NCBI GenBank assembly: GCA_023384355.1
Contig: JAHDWL010000026.1
Span: 1-44,254, forward strand
Length of the DNA: 44,254 bases
From: Anaerolineae bacterium
Lineage (GTDB): Bacteria > Chloroflexota > Anaerolineae > Promineifilales > Promineifilaceae
Direction of reading: 5' to 3'
The position numbers and the translations under genes were made by a program. Below the pieces are notes generated by a model, which did not search any database, was not told where the DNA came from, and saw only the letters and a program-made list of their open reading frames with translations. Positions 36,002 to 44,254 of this stretch are shown piece by piece. Positions within the stretch are counted from its first letter, which is position 1. Each line of letters starts with the position of its first letter.

Positions 36002-38164
36002 ATGGAACGCCAAACGACACTGAACGGTAATTGGCACTATACACCACTTGCGTGGACAACCCTGCATGCCGATGGCTCGATATCAGATGATACCAGTAAC
36101 CTGCCGCCTGCCGGTGAGATGAAGCTGCCGATGAACTGGCAGCTTCGAGGACTGGATTCTTTTGATGGTCGCGTGCGCTTCACACGCACATTTGAGAAAC
36201 CATTTACATCTGACGGCGAACGTACATTTCTTGTCTTCAGAGGTATCGATTACTTTGCTGATGTGACGCTAAACGGTCATTTTCTTGGTCGTCACGCTGG
36301 TTACTTCCAAACGTTCGAGTTTGAAATCGACGGGTATCTCCTGCCAGGCGAAAATGTGCTAACTGTAGATGTTGACTGTCCAAAGGAAGAACCGGGAGCG
36401 GTATGGCCGGATCACAAATGGATTCTCAAGGGTATCCTCTCCCACTGGGATGCGCGTCCTGGAAGTTGGGACCCGGAAACAGGTCAGGAAAAAAATTCAG
36501 GCGGGATCTGGAACGATGTCAATCTGGAGGTGCGTCCGGCGGCATTCGTATCCAGGATGCGAGCAGCCTCCATACTTGCACCACAGGAGGCAAGCACCGT
36601 TCTATTTTCCCAGGAATCACAGAAAGCAACTGGATTGCAAGCGTTGGTTCGTGTAGAAGTGGAAATCGACAGCACGATAACTGGCGATTTTGTGATGCGT
36701 TTGTCCTTGGACGAAACGGACGTGAGATTGCCTATTCGGGTAACGCCTGGCAACACAAACCATGTTGGAGTCGTTGCCGTTCCCAACCCAAATTTGTGGT
36801 GGCCGTGGGATATGGGTGATCCCTATCTCTATGAATTACGGACTGAGTTACTCCAGAATGGTGAAGTAGTATCACGCCGTCAGGAATCATTTGGCATTCG
36901 TGAAATAAAATTGGACTCTCATAATGGCCAATGGTCAGTTAACGGCAAAAGATTCTTCGTGCGTGGCACCAATGTTGTTCCTACTTTATGGCTGGGCGAG
37001 TATGACGAAGGCATGATCGGCCGGGATATTAAACTGCTCAAGGAAGCCCACATCAATGGGGTTCGCGTCTGTGTTCATATTAATCGCGATGAATTTTACA
37101 CTGCCTGCGACCGCGCCGGCATTATAGTTTGGCAGGATTTCGCTTTGCAATGGGCGTACACGACCGATCATGCCCTTACTCATGAGGCAGTGCGACAAGT
37201 ACAGGAGATGGTGGATCTTCTCTATAACCATCCATGCATTGCGCTCTGGTGTACGCAAAATGAATCCTCATTTCATAATCGAGTGGTGCTGAATCCATTA
37301 CTGGCGCAGGCAGCTGCACAGCGTGACTCTTCTCGCTATACCCGTGCTACCTCTGAATTCTCCGAACATGCATACCCGGGTTGGTATTATGGTCACTTGC
37401 GTGATTATCTAACCTTGCCGGGTACGCCAATTCTGACCGAGTTTGGTGCACAGGCTCTCCCATCTGCAGCCGAGGTGCGCCAAATGCGTGGAGGAGACCA
37501 ATGGCCGCCGGATTGGGATGGGTTAGCGTATCATGATTTTCAGTATAACCAGACTTTCAATGTTGCGAACATAGAAACAGGTGACAAACTGGAAACGTTT
37601 GTTGAAAACTCGCAGCGTTATCAAGCTGACTTGTTAAAGTTCTCAATTGAACTTTACCGGCGTCAAAAGTATGCGCGTTTGGGTGGCATGTTCCAATTCA
37701 TGTTTATGGATTGTTGGCCGTCTATCACCTGGTCAATATTATCCTATGATCGCGTCCCCAAGCTGGGATACCACACTCTTAAGCAAGTGTATCAGCCGGT
37801 CTTGATCTGCACTGAGCTCAGACTCGCCAATATCTTGCCTTTCATCGATAAGGGCAGCCATGTTCGACCATTTAGCCTTCAAATTTGGGTGATCAACGAC
37901 CGTCAGTTTGCAATCGATGGCTGTACCTATCAAGCAACTTTGACTAACGCCAACGGAGAGGTGATTGCCGAGGCAACGGGCTATACTGAGCAGATTGCGG
38001 CCGACACCGTGGCCGAATGCGAACCACTTCTCATTCAATTTCCCGACGATGTCCAGCCTGGAGCGTGTGTGTTGTATCTTCGGTTGATGCAGGCGGATAT
38101 TGTGGTGAGTGAGAACAGTTATGCCCTGCAACTGGCGGATTTGCCTAAGCCCAACGAAACGTGA
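36002..38164 (+). CDS. Glycoside hydrolase family 2 (beta-mannosidase/beta-glucuronidase-like)
   Basis: Seen: 720 residues from the ATG at 36002 with GGAGA upstream; no signal peptide. The N-terminal sugar-binding domain is [20 protein letters not shown], with an Ig-like domain ending [14 protein letters not shown]. The TIM barrel opens [10 protein letters not shown]. The acid/base Glu421 lies in WCTQNE and the nucleophile Glu480 in ILTEFGAQ. Both catalytic residues are intact, so activity is likely. The cytoplasmic location fits uptake of an oligosaccharide first. Nearby mannose-phosphate isomerases favour a beta-mannosidic bond, but GH2 covers galactose, glucuronate and glucosamine too. The next start overlaps its stop (TGATG). 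Confidence 0.87.
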   Translation: MERQTTLNGNWHYTPLAWTTLHADGSISDDTSNLPPAGEMKLPMNWQLRGLDSFDGRVRFTRTFEKPFTSDGERTFLVFRGIDYFADVTLNGHFLGRHAGYFQTFEFEIDGYLLPGENVLTVDVDCPKEEPGAVWPDHKWILKGILSHWDARPGSWDPETGQEKNSGGIWNDVNLEVRPAAFVSRMRAASILAPQEASTVLFSQESQKATGLQALVRVEVEIDSTITGDFVMRLSLDETDVRLPIRVTPGNTNHVGVVAVPNPNLWWPWDMGDPYLYELRTELLQNGEVVSRRQESFGIREIKLDSHNGQWSVNGKRFFVRGTNVVPTLWLGEYDEGMIGRDIKLLKEAHINGVRVCVHINRDEFYTACDRAGIIVWQDFALQWAYTTDHALTHEAVRQVQEMVDLLYNHPCIALWCTQNESSFHNRVVLNPLLAQAAAQRDSSRYTRATSEFSEHAYPGWYYGHLRDYLTLPGTPILTEFGAQALPSAAEVRQMRGGDQWPPDWDGLAYHDFQYNQTFNVANIETGDKLETFVENSQRYQADLLKFSIELYRRQKYARLGGMFQFMFMDCWPSITWSILSYDRVPKLGYHTLKQVYQPVLICTELRLANILPFIDKGSHVRPFSLQIWVINDRQFAIDGCTYQATLTNANGEVIAEATGYTEQIAADTVAECEPLLIQFPDDVQPGACVLYLRLMQADIVVSENSYALQLADLPKPNET

Positions 38165-39123
38165 TGCCTACCCCAGACCAACTTTTCCTCGGTATAGACG
38201 GGGGTGGAACCCGTACTCGCGCCGTCATTGTTAATGAACAGGGTCGCATCCTTGGAAGTGGAGAGGGTGGGTCGTCCAACTATGATGATGTTGGGGCTGA
38301 TGGAGCAGCCCAGAGTATAAGCGCCGCAGTCAATGCAGCGCGTTCCGATGTTTTACTGATTGAAACCCCGTTCACGGCCGCTTTTCTCGGCATGGCCGGT
38401 GTTGTGTCAGAAAAAGACCGGCTTGTAATTCGCACCATTGCTCGCGATCTCAATCTCGCGCCAGATCCTTTCATCGGTATCGATCACGACTGCCGCATTG
38501 CTCTTGCTGGGGGGTTATCGGGTCGCCCAGGAATCGTACAAATTGCGGGAACAGGCTCCGCCACATACGGCCGAACGGCGACTGGCAGGAGCCACCGTGC
38601 CGGCGGATGGGGGTATCTCCTTGGAGACGAAGGCGGCAGCTATTGGTTGGGGCTGCAGGCAATGATAGCCTCTGTACGGATGTTTGATGGTCGTGATCCA
38701 TTTACCAGCCTCGCCGAACGCATACTCGTATCACTTGGTCTGGTGGATCTCGATGATATTATGCATTGTCTCTATGTCGATTCCCTCTCGCGTACCGAGG
38801 TGGCGGCGCTCGCCCCATTGGTCATCGAGGCTGCCGCCGAAGGTGATCGTAAGGCGCAGGCATTGATTGAACAAGGCTGTCACGATTTGGCCGAATGTGT
38901 GGGGGCAGTGGCACATGAACTGGAGATGGACCTGGTGGGGGTAGAGGTGGCACTGGTTGGTGGTTTGTTTACAGCCGGTGATGTGTTTAGACGCCCTTTC
39001 ACTGAAGCTGTGAACTGCGTGCTGCCGGAATGTAAATTAATGACGGCCGAACTGTCTCCGGTTCTGGGGGCATGCATTCTTGCACTGGCATCTGCCGGTA
39101 TCGAGGGAATTGTTCCCCATTGA
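38164..39123 (+). CDS. BadF/BcrA-family sugar kinase (N-acetylglucosamine kinase-like)
   Basis: Seen: 319 residues from the ATG at 38164 (a GTG three nt earlier is also possible). LFLGIDGGGTRTRAV is the phosphate-1 motif. IVQIAGTGSATYGR is phosphate-2, and GGWGYLLGDEGGSYWLG is typical of the NAGK branch. VALVGGLF is the adenosine motif. Known: members phosphorylate N-acetylhexosamine or glucosamine with ATP, while others activate benzoyl-CoA reductase; the GGWGYLLGDEGS motif favours the kinase. Inferred: phosphorylates a monosaccharide released by the GH2 or GH4 enzymes and makes the DeoR inducer. It overlaps the GH2 stop, so translation is coupled. Confidence 0.85.
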   Translation: MPTPDQLFLGIDGGGTRTRAVIVNEQGRILGSGEGGSSNYDDVGADGAAQSISAAVNAARSDVLLIETPFTAAFLGMAGVVSEKDRLVIRTIARDLNLAPDPFIGIDHDCRIALAGGLSGRPGIVQIAGTGSATYGRTATGRSHRAGGWGYLLGDEGGSYWLGLQAMIASVRMFDGRDPFTSLAERILVSLGLVDLDDIMHCLYVDSLSRTEVAALAPLVIEAAAEGDRKAQALIEQGCHDLAECVGAVAHELEMDLVGVEVALVGGLFTAGDVFRRPFTEAVNCVLPECKLMTAELSPVLGACILALASAGIEGIVPH

Positions 39124-39166
39124 TAAATTCGATGGGGACAATCATCGAGACTCGTCAAAATTTGTT

Positions 39167-39176
39167 GTTAGCTAAC
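39167..39176. promoter_or_regulatory. 10-bp palindrome before the serine hydrolase gene
   Basis: GTTAGCTAAC is a perfect palindrome in the 72-nt gap, about 20 nt before the next start codon. It resembles the GTTAAC sites of the regulator region with a GCT insert, and may be an operator or chance. Confidence 0.3.
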
Positions 39177-39195
39177 TCACTTTGAGGACCTTCTT

Positions 39196-40407
39196 ATGAA
39201 GCTGTATCCCCCTGAAGATGTTGGCCTTTCTTCTGCTCGCCTTAAGCGTATTGACACCGTCATGGAAGATTTCGTAGCGGACAACCGTCTGCCCGGCATC
39301 ATAACCCTCATCCAACGACGTGACAAGGTCATACATCTCGGCAAGTATGGCCTGATGGATATTGAGGCTGGCAGGCCAATAGAGGAAGATGCTATTTTCC
39401 GTATCTACTCCATGACCAAACCGATTATCAGTGTCGCATTGATGATGCTCTATGAAGAGGGTCGCCTCAGCCTGCAAGACCCCGTTTCAGATTTTATTCC
39501 CGCCTTTGGCCGAACAAAAGTGTATGCCGGCACAACACCTTTGGGTCTCAGGTTGGTTGGGCAAGACCCGGTGATGACGGTCTACCATCTGCTTACGCAC
39601 ACGGCTGGCCTAAGTTACGGTTGGTGTTTCGACTCCCCGGTAGAGGATCTGTATCGTGAATTAATGCCGAACGTCTTTCACCGTGAACAGCCACTTGAAT
39701 ACGTGGTGGAACAAATTGCACAGTTACCCTTACTTTTTCAGCCCGGCAGCCAGTGGCGATACAGTCGGGCAACCGATATCCTCGGATATGTGGTGCAAGT
39801 CCTGGCAGACATGCCTCTGGCGGACTTTCTGGAGGAGCGAATCTTCCGTCCGTTGGGAATGAATGACACCACCTTCCAATTACCCCTGGAGAAGGTGGGC
39901 CGTTTGGCTAAAATCTACGAATCCCCGGAATTATATGATCCCATTGTCGCCGATCCGGCTGGTTTGGGCACCCTCTGTGATGTGACCACTCCTACTCGTT
40001 GTCCATCCGGCGGCGGTGGGTTGTTATCAACCCTGGCTGATTATCTCAGCTTTTGTAACTGTCTGCTCAACAAGGGATGCTCTGACAGCGGCCAGCTCAT
40101 AAGTCGCAAAACCCTTGAATGGATGACTACAAACCACATTCCGCAGCATATGCTACCCCTTGCGATGGGGCCAGTGATGCTTGATCATGGTTTTGGGTTG
40201 GGGTTCAGGGTGGCAACCTCATTGGGCGAGGCGCGGACACTCACCAGTGTCGGTGAATATGGTTGGTACGGGATTGCTAACACTTACTTTTGGATTGATC
40301 GTAGCGAGGCATTGATTGGCCTGATGATGACCCAGCACAGGCCGAAATTGCCTTATCCGGTGATGGAACGCTTCAAGATTCTGACTTACCAATCCATCGA
40401 TGATTGA
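39196..40407 (+). CDS. Beta-lactamase-fold serine hydrolase (class C/esterase type)
   Basis: Seen: 403 residues, no signal peptide. YSMTKPI gives the SxxK nucleophile motif near residue 76, YSRATDILG the Tyr motif near 192, and HGFGLGFRV a late motif near 330, in place of KTG. GGGGLLSTLADY is family-typical. A GAGGACC site lies upstream of the ATG. Known: PF00144 proteins include esterases, DD-peptidases and transesterases; those without signal peptides in sugar clusters are often deacetylases or esterases. Inferred: removes an acyl group from the glycan inside the cell. There is nothing to suggest antibiotic resistance. Confidence 0.87.
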   Translation: MKLYPPEDVGLSSARLKRIDTVMEDFVADNRLPGIITLIQRRDKVIHLGKYGLMDIEAGRPIEEDAIFRIYSMTKPIISVALMMLYEEGRLSLQDPVSDFIPAFGRTKVYAGTTPLGLRLVGQDPVMTVYHLLTHTAGLSYGWCFDSPVEDLYRELMPNVFHREQPLEYVVEQIAQLPLLFQPGSQWRYSRATDILGYVVQVLADMPLADFLEERIFRPLGMNDTTFQLPLEKVGRLAKIYESPELYDPIVADPAGLGTLCDVTTPTRCPSGGGGLLSTLADYLSFCNCLLNKGCSDSGQLISRKTLEWMTTNHIPQHMLPLAMGPVMLDHGFGLGFRVATSLGEARTLTSVGEYGWYGIANTYFWIDRSEALIGLMMTQHRPKLPYPVMERFKILTYQSIDD

Positions 40408-40522
40408 TCCTCGCGAAGACAGGAATTTTGCGCCTAGGTTGAGAATGCGTCACCTTATTTGATATCAGGTCGAAACCACACTTCGATAAATATAAATAAA
40501 TAAGGGAAATCAGGAACAGGAA

Positions 40523-41290
40523 ATGGATTCACTGGAAGGGAAAGTGGCTGTTGTGACCGGGGCTGCCAGCGGTATCGGGAAAGCTATTGCAGAACGCCTT
40601 TCAACCGATGGAGCGCAGGTGGTGATTGCCGACATAAACGAGGAGGCAGGGGAGATAGTGGCAGCGGAGATCGGTGCTCACAATGTTCAGGTGGACCTAT
40701 CTCAGGGGGTTGATTGTTACAACCTGATCGAGCGCACAACTAAACAGTTTGGTACTGTCCATATTCTGGTCAACAATGCCGGCTTTCAGCATATTGATGC
40801 CATTGACGAGTTCCCGGACGGGGTTTGGGAAAAGATGATGGCGTTGATGTTGACCGCCCCGTTCCTGCTCACCAAAGCCTGCTGGCCGTTTATGCGAGAA
40901 CAGGGTTGGGGACGTATTATCAATATTGCTTCGGTGGCGGCGGTGCGCGGCCACCCATATAAGGCCGGCTATGTGACGGTGAAACATGGCCTGCTGGGAT
41001 TGACGCGGACTACCGCGCTGGAAGGTGGTCTGTATGGTATCACTGCCAACGCTGTTTGCCCGACCTGGGTGCAAACGCCGCTGGTGATAGACCAGATCGC
41101 AGATCAGGCGCGGACCAGAGGGATCAAGGAAGAAGAAGTGATTGAGCAGGTGATGAGCGGAACAACTGCGATTGGCCGTCTGTTGTTGCCGGAAGAAGTG
41201 GCTGGGCTGGTACGTTATCTTTGCAGCGACGCCGCTGGTGGCGTGACTGGCGGGCCAGTTATGATTGATGGCGGTGTGATGGCAGGATAG
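40523..41290 (+). CDS. Short-chain dehydrogenase (3-hydroxybutyrate-dehydrogenase-like)
   Basis: Seen: 255 residues. TGAASGIG (12-19) is the NAD(P) loop, with NNAG at 84-87. The catalytic Ser137, Tyr150 and Lys154 are in place. Asp37 after the second strand (VIADI) points to NAD rather than NADP. The C-terminal part GIKEEEVIEQVM and DGGVMAG resembles D-3-hydroxybutyrate dehydrogenases. It is followed after seven nt by an acetoacetate-decarboxylase-like gene. Inferred: oxidises the 3-hydroxyl of a hydroxy acid; in this cluster the substrate may be a sugar acid instead of hydroxybutyrate. A 115-nt AT-rich gap with a possible weak -10 (ATAAAT-like, near 40490) precedes it. Confidence 0.88.
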   Translation: MDSLEGKVAVVTGAASGIGKAIAERLSTDGAQVVIADINEEAGEIVAAEIGAHNVQVDLSQGVDCYNLIERTTKQFGTVHILVNNAGFQHIDAIDEFPDGVWEKMMALMLTAPFLLTKACWPFMREQGWGRIINIASVAAVRGHPYKAGYVTVKHGLLGLTRTTALEGGLYGITANAVCPTWVQTPLVIDQIADQARTRGIKEEEVIEQVMSGTTAIGRLLLPEEVAGLVRYLCSDAAGGVTGGPVMIDGGVMAG

Positions 41291-41297
41291 GGGAAAT

Positions 41298-42122
41298 ATG
41301 TCTTACCAGTTTGACCCGGAACGCATGTACCGCATGCCGATCCAATTTGGCCCCAGCCTGGGACCACGCCAAGGTCGAAATGCGGCGAAATATGCCAACG
41401 ACGTCTCCCCTAAAAAAACCGTTGTTTCCGTCAGTTATTTGAGCGAGTCAGAAAAGATTGAATCCTTGCTCCCACCGGGCTTTTCCGTGTGTGGTGAACC
41501 AGTAGTAACTATCAGTGCCTCTTACGTCACTGAAATCGAATGGCTGGCGGGACGGGGTTATAATATGCTGGCGGTAACCTTTCCAGCACGTTTCGATGGA
41601 GAACGGGATCGGGTGGAAGGGCGTTTTCTGGCAGTATTGTGGGAAAATCTGGCGGATCCGATAATAACCGGACGCGAAGAACTTGGCTTTTCAAAGGTTT
41701 ACTGCGAATTGCCGGAATTACAGGTGATGGATGGAATGTTTCGGGGAAACGCCAGTTGGATGGGTTTCCAGTTCTTGGAGATAGCAGTTACCAACGCTGA
41801 ACTGGTGACACCCGTGAGCCTACAAACACCAGCTGTTCCCAATCTCCTCCATTATAAATACGTGCCGAAAACCGGAGACTGGGGACAAGCTGATGCAAAC
41901 TACGCTACCATGAGTCCAGAACCGGAAGCAGGAGCTACTGTAAAAGCTATGTGGCAGGGAGACGGGCATATCCTCTTCCGACGCGCAACTTGGGAACAAC
42001 TGCCGACGCTGTTCCACATTGTCAATGCTCTGGAGGCGTTGCCAGTCCTCGAATATCGGGATGCCACAGTGGTGAAGACGGTCGGTGGAAGGGATTATAA
42101 CGATCAGCGAATTCTGCACTGA
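41298..42122 (+). CDS. Acetoacetate decarboxylase-family protein
   Basis: Seen: 274 residues. The motif GREELGFSKVY (126-136) corresponds to the active-site stretch of acetoacetate decarboxylase, where Lys115 forms the Schiff base and Lys116 tunes its acidity. Here the first Lys (133) is kept, but the second is Val134. MSPEPEAGATVKAMW near 210 and LPVLEYRDATVV near the end resemble the family. Known: members missing residues of this pair can be cyclases or dehydratases instead of decarboxylases. It is seven nt after the SDR gene, so both act together. Inferred: acts on the SDR's 3-keto product, possibly decarboxylating it. Function is not settled. Confidence 0.8.
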   Translation: MSYQFDPERMYRMPIQFGPSLGPRQGRNAAKYANDVSPKKTVVSVSYLSESEKIESLLPPGFSVCGEPVVTISASYVTEIEWLAGRGYNMLAVTFPARFDGERDRVEGRFLAVLWENLADPIITGREELGFSKVYCELPELQVMDGMFRGNASWMGFQFLEIAVTNAELVTPVSLQTPAVPNLLHYKYVPKTGDWGQADANYATMSPEPEAGATVKAMWQGDGHILFRRATWEQLPTLFHIVNALEALPVLEYRDATVVKTVGGRDYNDQRILH

Positions 42123-42208
42123 TGTTACAAAATGAACATGGTATTTGCCTTTCACTATGTATGTGAATCGTATATCTGGTGAGCACAATCATGTGGAAAA
42201 GTGATTCC

Positions 42209-43507
42209 ATGCCGAAAATTGCGTTAATAGGCGCGGGCAGCACTGTCTTCGCCAAAAATCTTCTGGGCGATATTTTGAGTTTTCCGGAGTTGTCCGGCAG
42301 TACGATTCATCTCCATGATATTGATGAGGAACGGCTGAAGACATCGGAAATAGTCGCCCATCGTGTGGCCGAAGCGTTGGGGGTTACTCCCAACATTCTG
42401 ACCACTACCGACCGCCGTCGGGCTTTGACAGATTGTGACTATGTAATCACGATGTTTCAAATCGGGGGATACAAGCCGGCAACGGTTGTCGATTTTGAGA
42501 TTCCCAAGCGATACGGCTTGCGCCAGACGATTGCCGACACGCTGGGAATTGGCGGGATAATGCGTGGCCTGCGCACGATACCTGTTCTCCTCGATTTATG
42601 TCGGGAGATGGAGGAGCTTTGCCCTCATGCGGTCTTACTAAATTATGTCAATCCGATGGCCATGAACTGCTGGGCAATCAATCGGGCGACGACGATCCGG
42701 ACGGTGGGGTTGTGCCACAGTGTTCAGGGGACGGCCGAACAGCTGGCACGGGATATTGGCGTCCCGTTCAACGAGATCAATTACCTGTGTGCCGGCATCA
42801 ACCATGTGGCCTTCTATCTGCGTTTTGAGCGCGATGGCCAGGACCTCTATCCGTTGATACGGCAGGTGGCCGCCGAGGGTCGTATCCCGGATTGGAACCG
42901 TGTGCGATATGAGGTTTTCGAGCACCTGGGCTACTTTGTGACGGAATCCAGCGAACATTTCAGCGAATATGTGCCGTGGTTTATCAAGCGCGATCGACCC
43001 GATCTGATCGAGCAATTTAACATTCCCCTCGATGAATACATCACACGCTGCGAAAACCAGATCGCGGCATGGGAAATGATGCGCGGCTTCCTGGAAGACC
43101 GGTCAATGAGCATCGCCGTCGAGCGATCTCATGAGTATGGAGCTTACATCATTCATAGCCTTGAAACCGGCACACCACGAGTTATCTATGGCAATGTCGC
43201 CAATGACAATCTAATCGAGAATTTGCCCGTTGGGTGTTGTGTCGAAGTACCTTGCCTTGTCGATCGCAACGGTATCCAGCCAACCCGGATCGGCACTCTA
43301 CCGCCTCAGTTAGCAGCGGTGATGCAAACCAACATCAATGTGCAGTCTCTAACAGTTGAAGCGGCACTCACCGGCAAGCGAGAGCATATCTATCACGCGG
43401 CCATGCTCGATCCCCATACCGCGGCCGAACTTGATTTGGGGCAGATCCATGCCCTTGTTGACGATCTATTAGAGGCTCACACTGGCTGGCTTCCCGAATA
43501 TCATTGA
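42209..43507 (+). CDS. Glycoside hydrolase family 4 (alpha-galactosidase MelA-like)
   Basis: Seen: 432 residues from the ATG at 42209; earlier GTG 42179 and ATG 42191 starts exist but add an unlike tail. The NAD loop is IALIGAGSTVFAKN. NYVNPMAMNCW, GLCHSVQGTA (Cys-His metal ligands) and GINHVAFYL complete the GH4 signature. Known: GH4 uses NAD+ and Mn2+ and cleaves by oxidising C3, so it can act on both alpha and beta linkages. The CHSVQGT motif is that of the MelA/alpha-galactosidase subgroup, though alpha-glucuronidases are close relatives. It is last in the sugar cluster and converges with scpA. Confidence 0.86.
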   Translation: MPKIALIGAGSTVFAKNLLGDILSFPELSGSTIHLHDIDEERLKTSEIVAHRVAEALGVTPNILTTTDRRRALTDCDYVITMFQIGGYKPATVVDFEIPKRYGLRQTIADTLGIGGIMRGLRTIPVLLDLCREMEELCPHAVLLNYVNPMAMNCWAINRATTIRTVGLCHSVQGTAEQLARDIGVPFNEINYLCAGINHVAFYLRFERDGQDLYPLIRQVAAEGRIPDWNRVRYEVFEHLGYFVTESSEHFSEYVPWFIKRDRPDLIEQFNIPLDEYITRCENQIAAWEMMRGFLEDRSMSIAVERSHEYGAYIIHSLETGTPRVIYGNVANDNLIENLPVGCCVEVPCLVDRNGIQPTRIGTLPPQLAAVMQTNINVQSLTVEAALTGKREHIYHAAMLDPHTAAELDLGQIHALVDDLLEAHTGWLPEYH

Positions 43508-43535
43508 TGCGGGAGGTTTATTAATCGCGACTGCA

Positions 43536-44252
43536 TCAGGAAGTCGTGATATCTATGGGGCCAAACAGTCGGGTTTGATGGGCCTGGGCTTCCCGACGCT
43601 TGATCAACTCCAGCAAAGCCAGGAGAGTGATGGCGATCTCGGTTCGATCGCGCGGGTTGGCGATCAGGTCGGTGAACTGGAACGAGCGGCCGCGTGCCAA
43701 ATAATGTCGTAGCTTGCCAATCTGATCCTCGATGGTGATCTGGCGCGGCTTGATGACCTCCAGAGATTCTTCCATCGTTTCCGTCCGGGCCATGACCATC
43801 TTCATCGCTTCCCACAACGTTTCTGAATCGATTCCGGTAAGGTCGAGATGACCTTCGAGTTGTGGTGGGGGAGCGACGCGCAGATAAGTCCGTAAACCTT
43901 GCTGTTGGCGATCACCGAGCCATTTACCGGCGATTTTGAACCGTTTGTAGGCACGTAGTTGACGCAACAGTGCTTCAGCAGGGTCTTCCTCCTCTTCCTC
44001 CGTGCCGGGGAGAACGATCGGCCGTGGCAGAAGGGCGCGGCTTTTGATGAGCAACAGGCGCGCACCGATGCTTATGAAATCTATCAACCCTTCGATTTGG
44101 TCTTCACCCAGTTGGCGAACCTGTTGTAAATATTGGCCAGTCACCTGAACGAGCGACAGGGAGGTGATGTCCAGTTCTTCTCGCTCGATGAGATGGAGCA
44201 GAAGGTCAAGAGGGCCGTTGAAGGCCGGTAGTTCGACGCGATATTGATTCAT
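43536..44252 (-). CDS. scpA: Segregation and condensation protein A
   Basis: Kleisin subunit that bridges SMC heads with ScpB in chromosome condensation. Seen: 238 residues. The N-terminus YRVELPAFNGPLDLLLHLI and DITSLSLVQVTGQYL form the family opening. Residues 60-75 are FISIGARLLLIKSRALLP. A middle acidic linker follows, and a winged-helix-like end has RSFQFTDLIA and FLALLELIK-type sequence (VTLLALLELIKRREA-like). The start ATG at 44250-44252 is two nt from the edge, so the upstream region is not visible. scpB usually follows, but here the next gene is convergent GH4, so scpB lies elsewhere. Confidence 0.93.
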   Translation of the reverse strand: MNQYRVELPAFNGPLDLLLHLIEREELDITSLSLVQVTGQYLQQVRQLGEDQIEGLIDFISIGARLLLIKSRALLPRPIVLPGTEEEEEDPAEALLRQLRAYKRFKIAGKWLGDRQQQGLRTYLRVAPPPQLEGHLDLTGIDSETLWEAMKMVMARTETMEESLEVIKPRQITIEDQIGKLRHYLARGRSFQFTDLIANPRDRTEIAITLLALLELIKRREAQAHQTRLFGPIDITTS

Positions 44253-44254
44253 CG

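Noticed and set aside
39196-40407. Beta-lactamase-fold gene considered as an antibiotic resistance gene
   Set aside because: No signal peptide, no KTG triad and placement in a sugar operon point to an esterase-like role.
27188-43535. Sugar cluster considered as an integrative mobile element
   Set aside because: No integrase, transposase, tRNA end or flanking direct repeats could be seen.

Overview
The window reads as a stretch of chromosome from a free-living bacterium, most probably a member of the Chloroflexota (Anaerolineae/Ardenticatenia type). This assignment is an inference. It rests on the mixture of a GT39-type membrane glycosyltransferase with a C-terminal beta-sandwich, a very large secreted Ig-like/lamin-tail repeat protein, an R3H-domain SpoIIIAA-like ATPase next to tmk, a four-subunit succinate dehydrogenase, an FmdB zinc ribbon and lipoprotein-type ABC transporters. 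No rRNA, tRNA, CRISPR array or insertion sequence was recognised.

Left part (1-27187) is mainly housekeeping. It holds the 3' end of a GT39-like glycosyltransferase gene whose reading frame carries two purine-rich repeat insertions, a 1699-residue secreted repeat protein, and glmS on the minus strand. It continues with an rseP-HEAT-AEC transporter-pseudopeptidase operon, a eukaryotic-type UDP-sugar pyrophosphorylase, sdhCDAB (minus strand), an acetyltransferase-like gene, the R3H ATPase, tmk, an FmdB protein and gmk. A polar amino acid ABC transporter and a GT2 glycosyltransferase close this part.

The glmS leader (8741-9184) carries the best find in the window: an RNA that matches the core of the glmS self-cleaving ribozyme. 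The cleavage-site motif, P1, the GACGAGG element, P2, the ATCGA...GCGGATG core, P3, the P3.1 pseudoknot and a P4 GNRA hairpin are all in order. About 45 nt forming two perfect hairpins are inserted between P2 and the core. A near-consensus promoter sits just upstream.

Right part (27458-43507) is a carbohydrate-use cluster, visibly more AT-rich than the left part. A DeoR repressor is divergent from a long run of co-directional genes: cupin-type glucose-6-phosphate isomerase, Tat-lipoprotein sugar-binding protein, two ABC permeases, sulfatase, cupin-type mannose-6-phosphate isomerase, a larger class I mannose-6-phosphate isomerase with a kinase-like N-terminal region, GH2 glycosidase, BadF/NAGK-type sugar kinase, beta-lactamase-fold serine hydrolase, SDR dehydrogenase, acetoacetate-decarboxylase-like protein and GH4 glycosidase. 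None of the hydrolases has a signal peptide and no cognate transporter ATPase is encoded. The cluster therefore looks built to import an intact, possibly sulfated oligosaccharide and dismantle it in the cytoplasm. The SDR plus decarboxylase pair is the least explained piece. The window ends in scpA (minus strand).
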